Assembly (NCBI GenBank): GCA_013420905.1
Contig: JAAXNY010000001.1
Location: forward strand, 3,286,001-3,350,000
Direction of reading: 5' to 3'
Source: Collybia mongolica
Lineage: Eukaryota; Basidiomycota; Agaricomycetes; Agaricales; Clitocybaceae
DNA: 64,000 bases
In this document: one piece after another, positions 55,805-64,000 of the stretch
Position numbering within the stretch: position 1 is the first letter of the stretch
Layout: every line of letters starts with the position of its first letter
The notes under the pieces: model-generated
The model's input: the letters and a program-made list of their open reading frames with translations, nothing else
Told to the model about the DNA's origin: nothing
The model's database searches: none
Program-made: the position numbers and the translations under genes

Positions 55805-57809
55805 TCATATAAACTGAAACTGACTCCCTCCTTTCCTGCGAATAAATAGATAACGGCTCAAAATCAAGATCACGGAACCAGCGATCAGACAAATCCCGCT
55901 AAATATTGTCCCTCTCCACCAAATGAACTTGTTTGTCAAAAGAGCTCCACTAATCGGTTGTCCAAATAGAGCAGCAGGGGCTGCGGGACCACCTCACGAT
56001 TAGCTCAGCTCTCCGAATTATAATTTTGCGTACCCATGAATGAAAAATATAACCCCATACGAATTCTGTTAAGAGGTGATGATGTAAACTTTTTGGAGGT
56101 TAAGACCAACGCACCCAACCTCGCTTATATCAGTCGATATATCAGAGAGTAACGCAGGTGTGACTGAAATGTCTAAGTTTTGTTGAATGTCAGGTTTAGA
56201 AATGAACGATCCCGGCGACACTTACGCGCCCCATTCATGGCCCCATATAAGAGAGATACAATTATAGCGCCAGCGGCATCCCGGATTCCTAAAATAGCCA
56301 AAACCAGAGCCGCACACGCGAAACTTGCTGGAATTAAGACATTGTAGGTGCCAACATGATCGGCCAGGTAGTTGGGAAGAAGCCTTCCAAATAATCCTCC
56401 AGCATTGATAAAAGAAACCTGAGCCATCACAAGTAGGCCGTGGCGGGCAAGTATTAGTTCAAGAGACTCACGATATAGAAGGCTAGGTCCTGGTCAATTC
56501 CATGCTTGATCGAAAAGAGCTGTAAATAAAATACTGTTGGTCATCAGGCAGGTTCTTTCTGGAAAAAAAAGTCCTACTTGGATAAAATATTCCCAACGTC
56601 AGCAATACACCCCTATTACCAAAAGTCAGAACCCAAGTGGAAGTGAGAGCTGATGTACTTTACGATATAACACACGTCATATAAGGCACATCCTTGAACA
56701 AAACAATCATGGGTGTTCGCCTCATTCGCGGATCACTCTCCCGCAAGGTAGGTGGTCGAGTGCGCACGAGTAAGTTCGCAATGAATAGGAGACCAGTTAT
56801 GACAGCAGCAGTCGCACGGACACCCAGACCAAACCCTTGATGTCCGTGTATCAGTTTATTCAACATAATCGGGAAAACAATTCCCCCAATAGATGCCCCT
56901 CATCCGAACACTTGTCAGTTCCACGTTATAATTACTGCAAGGAAAAGGCAGCCCTTACCAGATGTCATAATACCGATAGCGAAACTCCGACGTCGAGAAA
57001 AGTGATGAGTGATTACGCTCAATGCAGGTAAGAATGTCATAGCAAGACCTAGACCCATACCAACGCCTTGCGCGAGGAATATCTATGAGATTAGTGTTAA
57101 ATGGCGTGTTTCCGGCGGAACGGTGGCGCACCTGGTAATATTGGCCAGGCTGAGCAAGCGAAACCATAAACAGAGAAAAGCAATAAGTCAATGATCCTCC
57201 AATCATCAGGTGATGACTTGATGCGCGTTAGTCATAATTTTCCCTAATAATTAATTCTACGAGAGGAACTTACAAATAACCAGCGTCAAACGCAATGCCG
57301 ACGGGTATACCCAAGAGGAACTGCAGCGCAATTTCAAAGCTTCCGATCCAACTGCGTGAGGACACTCTTGTCAGATAGGCCTCGGGGGAAGGTACCGAAA
57401 GGAACCTACGCAATTTCTGATGGCGTTTTGTTGGTCAGAAATTCACGGACATAGAAGTCTAGTGAACATGCACATGAAAAGCCTATTAGAGGTTGTAAAG
57501 ATCTGAAAAGTATACCTTGGAAAACCCTATAGAAGTCGACGATTAGAGTCACCAATGGCTTTTTGAATATATATACCCATAAGCATTGAAAAATCTGAAC
57601 CCGGCATTAGCACTAAACGTATTCGATGTGGAAAAAACGTACCCGAGCCCACAAAAATAAAATAACCAGCCACCGAGAACGGTCATCCATGCGTCCAAAC
57701 CCCCGTCTGGGGGCTCATCCTCAAGAACTCCACTTGAATGATCATTGCTCTCAGCAGCAATTGCATCGCTCTTTTCCGAGAGTTCTGGTGGGCTTCGTTC
57801 GATTGACAT
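55805..57809 (-). CDS. MFS transporter, monocarboxylate-transporter-like (fungal MCH type)
   Basis: Twelve-helix membrane carrier; the substrate is not readable. Fourteen exons on the minus strand: 57809-57643, 57594-57577, 57526-57516, 57458-57410, 57351-57274, 57216-57132, 57082-56959, 56898-56664, 56612-56578, 56533-56472, 56418-56226, 56163-56115, 56065-56034, 55992-55805; 441 residues. Family marks: PPDGGLDAWMTVLGGW at the first helix, GVFQDFYVREFL, WIGSFEIALQFLLGIPVG, FLAQGVGMGLGLAM, SIGGIVFPIML, YLQLFSIKHGID and LFGQPISGALL. The Asn/Asp-rich acidic N-terminus is cytosolic. Exon 3 is only 11 nt, inferred because it restores GVFQDFY. It diverges from PRP43 with 632 bp between starts. Confidence 0.88.
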
Positions 57810-58441
57810 GACGATCACAGAAAGAGCGGGAAGAAACCTGAATTCCACTCCACCGTAGATGGTTGACCACTTGTCAGGTGATGGGAAAGGAAGACTGAAG
57901 GCCATGGAATACGGGATTTTACAAAAATAGACGGTGGCCTGTGAGGAACAAGATACCCCATTCAAGTAAACTGACATATATACCTGAGAATGTGATAGAA
58001 GGCCATGTCTTACATGTTGATATTGTAAGATGGGTTATTAACTTCAAAGCAACATAAGCTTGGGAGAGAGCAGCAAACACCCGTAGGATACTGGCCGTTT
58101 CTGTCCTGCAGGACGCTCGTCAATGGTAAGATCCCCGTGATAGCCGACAACGGATTCAGAAGGGTCACGGGTGAGCTCAGAGAGCTTGGGGGGTAGGAGG
58201 ACATTGTGTAAAGCTTCTTGTTAGTCAGTGACAAAATGAACATGACGACGTGCAGGCTTAGATAGGGGAAGCATTAATTACTCAAACATAGTGAAGCCAT
58301 TGAAAGGTCGAGCATTATTAGTCACGTGTCGCCAATGAACATTGAATTCACGTGTGACCACATTTTTCAAAACGCTGACCGTGATCACTTGCCTTACCGC
58401 GAACATCGTTACAACAACTTATCGTCTTTTTTACCATCACC

Positions 58442-61327
<2,886 letters not shown>

Positions 61328-62471
61328 ATTCCGGCGGGCTAGTTCTGACGTAACACCATTTTCCACAACATCTCCCAAAAAATTTTGTGTCCGTAGATCT
61401 ATTCTGACCTCGCGAGATAAGCAAGTTCACCACTCTTCTGTTAAAGGGTCCATGCGATACCCGCGCGCTGCGTCGCATGAGCTGTACTTCTCATTTCCTA
61501 GACCCATAGCTGTTCCAGGTATAGGGATCGGTAATCTGACCAGCCATTATCTTAAGGTGGACTCCTGATAGGGAGACGGGAATGTGATGTGTGTAGCTGT
61601 AGTCAAGCTCGAGATACAATCGCCTTACATCTGGGGTAAAAGCTCCGCTTGTAACAGTAAGTGATCGGGTGTACGATGGCTCTTCCAAGTCTGAGTCTGT
61701 CTGACAGGTGACCCAAGGAGTTCACAGTAGTTAGTTCTATTAGTTCTAAATGGCATGAATGATGATTCCAACCGTCCCCACCTGCACGCGCGCCAAGCTG
61801 ATATCGGAGGAAAACCGTACATCCTAAGTCTGGGCATCTCCGCATAACTTCCAATGATTCGTAATTCAGCGCAACAGAGCTAAACCTTCCCGATGCGTAA
61901 AAATTGAATGCACCGTCTTGGCAAACAACAGTATGATCCTGCCTTAGTGGGCCACACCACAAGGCCAGGGCTTGCTTACTGATCTGCCTGTGTTTTCGGA
62001 CGCCCTCATAAGTATGTATGTGTGTACTGTATGTTACTTACTACTAGTACTCAGATAGCCACATGTTTACCTGTGAACTGACCGTTCCAATTGGGAACCG
62101 TGTTAGTATAATATTCCTCCTCTTCCTCCTCCTCTCGTATGTCGCACACTGAAGAAAAGGGCCAATGATTGCCATGTACAGTAGTACATAAGCGCTAATA
62201 ATTGTCAAGGACCCTGAATCGATGTTGCAACTCAAAATAGTCCCCAGACTAAGTTCGTGCTCGAATTTGACGACTTACACATATCATAAAACCTTTACAT
62301 AAACCGAGTGGTTGCAAACTCAGTTTCCAGTCTTCCATCATTTTGAGCATTTCCAAGAGAACCGACAACCAATCCTGAGGGGCTTCGTGGGCTTCTTTTC
62401 AGTCTTTACTTTACCCCACTCGTTTGATTGTTTCCCCGAAAGGCTGCCCAGAGCTTCGCAGGTGAAGAAGG
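61328..62471. other. Intergenic, no gene recognised
   Basis: Only short frames without domains. A C/T-rich CTCCTCTTCCTCCTCCTCTC run lies near 62115-62135. Confidence 0.5.
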
Positions 62472-62481
62472 TATTTAAATA
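62472..62481 (+). promoter_or_regulatory. TATA-like box of the sugar porter gene
   Basis: TATTTAAATA lies 68 bp upstream of the ATG at 62549. Confidence 0.45.
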
Positions 62482-62548
62482 AGAGTGTCGGGGAGAGTAT
62501 GGGGCGATCACTTCAAATTGACGCATCCTGTATCTGCCACGCTCCGAA

Positions 62549-64000
62549 ATGGTGGATGAAAAACGAGTTTACTCTGAGAAGGGTGTTTACAACGAGAAAG
62601 AAACTCGGCGAGAGATAGATTTATCCAACAATGTCCAAGCAAGGTGAGTTCACCAACAATCACCATGACCTGACATTGTTGAACGCCAGGACAGGATTCA
62701 AAACCCCTTGTACGGGATTCCGCGTGAAACACTCCTCTCACAAGTAGAGTCGTTTACACGAGAGCAAGGAATGGAAGACATAGAGACTATATTGAAAAAG
62801 GGTGCACTTCTGGCCCAAAACCCCAAGGATTTCGAAAATATCCCAGACCTCAACCAAGCAGACAAAGAGATCATACGTAGGGAGACCACACGTTTGTTTT
62901 CGACCTCGATCATGCCGCTCCGTACTCTAACTTGACCCCGTCCTTTAAAAGATAAGTGGTCTCAACCTCGTGATCTGTACTTGACGGTTGTAGTATGTAG
63001 TCTTGCTGCTGCTGTACAGTTCGTATCTGCCGCCCTATACAAGACTTGGAACTAACTTCGCAGCCTTAGAGGTTGGGATCAGACAGGATCTAACGGTGCT
63101 AACTTGTCATTCCCCATTGAATTTGGCCTTTTGACGAACGCAGGGAACCCCGACGCTGACAAGAATGAATGGATCATTGGACTCATCAACGCTGGGTAAA
63201 ACCTTTCCCAAACCATGGGATTAGGCTTGTCTGATTTCTTTTAGACCTTATCTGGCCACTTGCTTCCTTGGTTGTTGGCTCACGGATCCTCTCAACTATC
63301 TCTTCGGTCGGCGTGGAACGCTATTTTTCTGTGGTATATTTTGCATCTTCAGCGTCATTGGCCAAGGCCTGGCTCAGACCTGGCCGCAATTATTTGTGTG
63401 TCATCTACTAAACATTGCTCTTATTTGTTAACTTGGTACCATAGGTTTGCCGGCTGCTCCTTGGCTTTGGGATGGGGCCGAAGGCTACTACGTCGCCTGT
63501 ATTTGCTGCAGAGAATACTCCTGCCAATATCCGGGGTGGTCTTGTCATGTCATGGCAGCTGTGGGTAAGCAACAACGTCGTACAGTCCTACAAACTCTAA
63601 TGTATTGCCGCTTGGTAGACTGCTTTCGGAATTCTCTTGGGCTTTTGCGCCAATCTTATTCTCTTTCAAACCGGTGACATTGCTTGGCGCCTTCAACTTG
63701 GGTCAGCTTTCATCCCCGCAGTCCCTCTTACCATTGGGATTTACTTCTGCCCAGGTGGGTGATCAATTGACAGTAATATTCATCAATTAATAATATTCCA
63801 GAGTCCCCCCGTTGGCTAATGAAGAAAGGTCGTTATCATGCCGCCTACAAGTCCTTCAAGCGCCTACGCAATAGCGAACTTCAGGCTGCTCGCGACCTCT
63901 ACTATGTACATCGCCAGCTCGTTGAAGAGTTCGCGATCCTGAAGGGTTCCACTTTCGTTGGAAGATTCGTCGAACTCTTTACATTTCCCCGTGTCCGCCG
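62549..64000 (+). CDS. MFS sugar porter, 3' end outside window
   Basis: Proton-coupled or facilitative sugar uptake by family. Exons: 62549-62643, 62695-62891, 62952-63018, 63070-63195, 63245-63395, 63445-63564, 63619-63754, 63802 to the window end (64000), cut before the second half. Marks: a long cytosolic N-terminus ([12 protein letters not shown]), [15 protein letters not shown] after the first helix, [18 protein letters not shown] (the G-R-R loop), [34 protein letters not shown] and [12 protein letters not shown]. The loop after helix 6 runs to the edge ([12 protein letters not shown]). Substrate cannot be named; the long N-terminus recalls fungal transporters unlike the yeast hexose carriers. 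Confidence 0.9.

Noticed and set aside
58010..58243. Frame upstream of the MFS transporter that might be an extra 5' exon (MSSYPPSSLSSPVTLLN)
   Set aside because: The transporter already has a good acidic N-terminus starting at 57809, and no splice pair clearly joins them; left as leader sequence or unknown.

Overview
This window looks like chromosomal DNA from a filamentous basidiomycete, probably an Agaricomycete with a repeat-inflated genome. The evidence is the gene structure: many short introns of about 45-60 bp, a fungal proteasome, septin, Prp43 and TFIIIC gene set, a secreted GH28 enzyme, a Tad-like LINE, and chromodomain Ty3/gypsy elements. The species cannot be named from sequence alone.

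Three gene islands are separated by repeats. Island 1 (20.8-28.4 kb) holds a proteasome beta-7 (Pre4) subunit, a secreted family GH28 pectinase, a large HAM1-like protein and a small secreted protein. Island 2 (34.5-40.3 kb) holds a TFIIIC sub6-type subunit divergent from a mitochondrial FtsJ-type rRNA methyltransferase (MRM2), then a CDC3-type septin and an NmrA/EasG-like reductase. Island 3 (55.8-64 kb) holds a monocarboxylate-transporter-like MFS protein with 14 exons, divergent from the DEAH helicase PRP43, and a sugar porter that runs off the window end. Most are housekeeping genes with no shared pathway; the two transporters, the GH28 enzyme and the small secreted protein are accessory.

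The repeats (1-20.4, 28.8-34.3 and 41-55.7 kb) form a nested record of insertions, dated by target-site duplications (TSDs) and by empty sites present in the same window. Around 9-20 kb a gypsy pol remnant is split by a Tad-like LINE (13-bp TSD). That LINE's reverse transcriptase is split by a DNA element called K here (9-bp TSD), and K is split by an intact Tc1/mariner transposon (TA TSD). A block at 3.7-7.05 kb is duplicated at 42.9-48.6 kb. A solo LTR predates the duplication and a polyA retroposon postdates it. Four retroposon copies of about 940-955 bp share one 5' end, carry 11-16 bp TSDs and have no coding protein I recognise.

The main candidates for undescribed entities are this retroposon family, the K transposon with its Asn/Thr-rich low-complexity reading frame and GAGTCC-type subterminal repeats, a DNA element with terminal inverted repeats (TIRs) of about 190 bp, and a 66-bp near-perfect palindrome carried by the duplicated block. 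Nonsense codons in the LINE frames are all TGA where I checked them, which suggests CpG (CGA to TGA) decay under methylation. No rRNA, tRNA or CRISPR was recognised.
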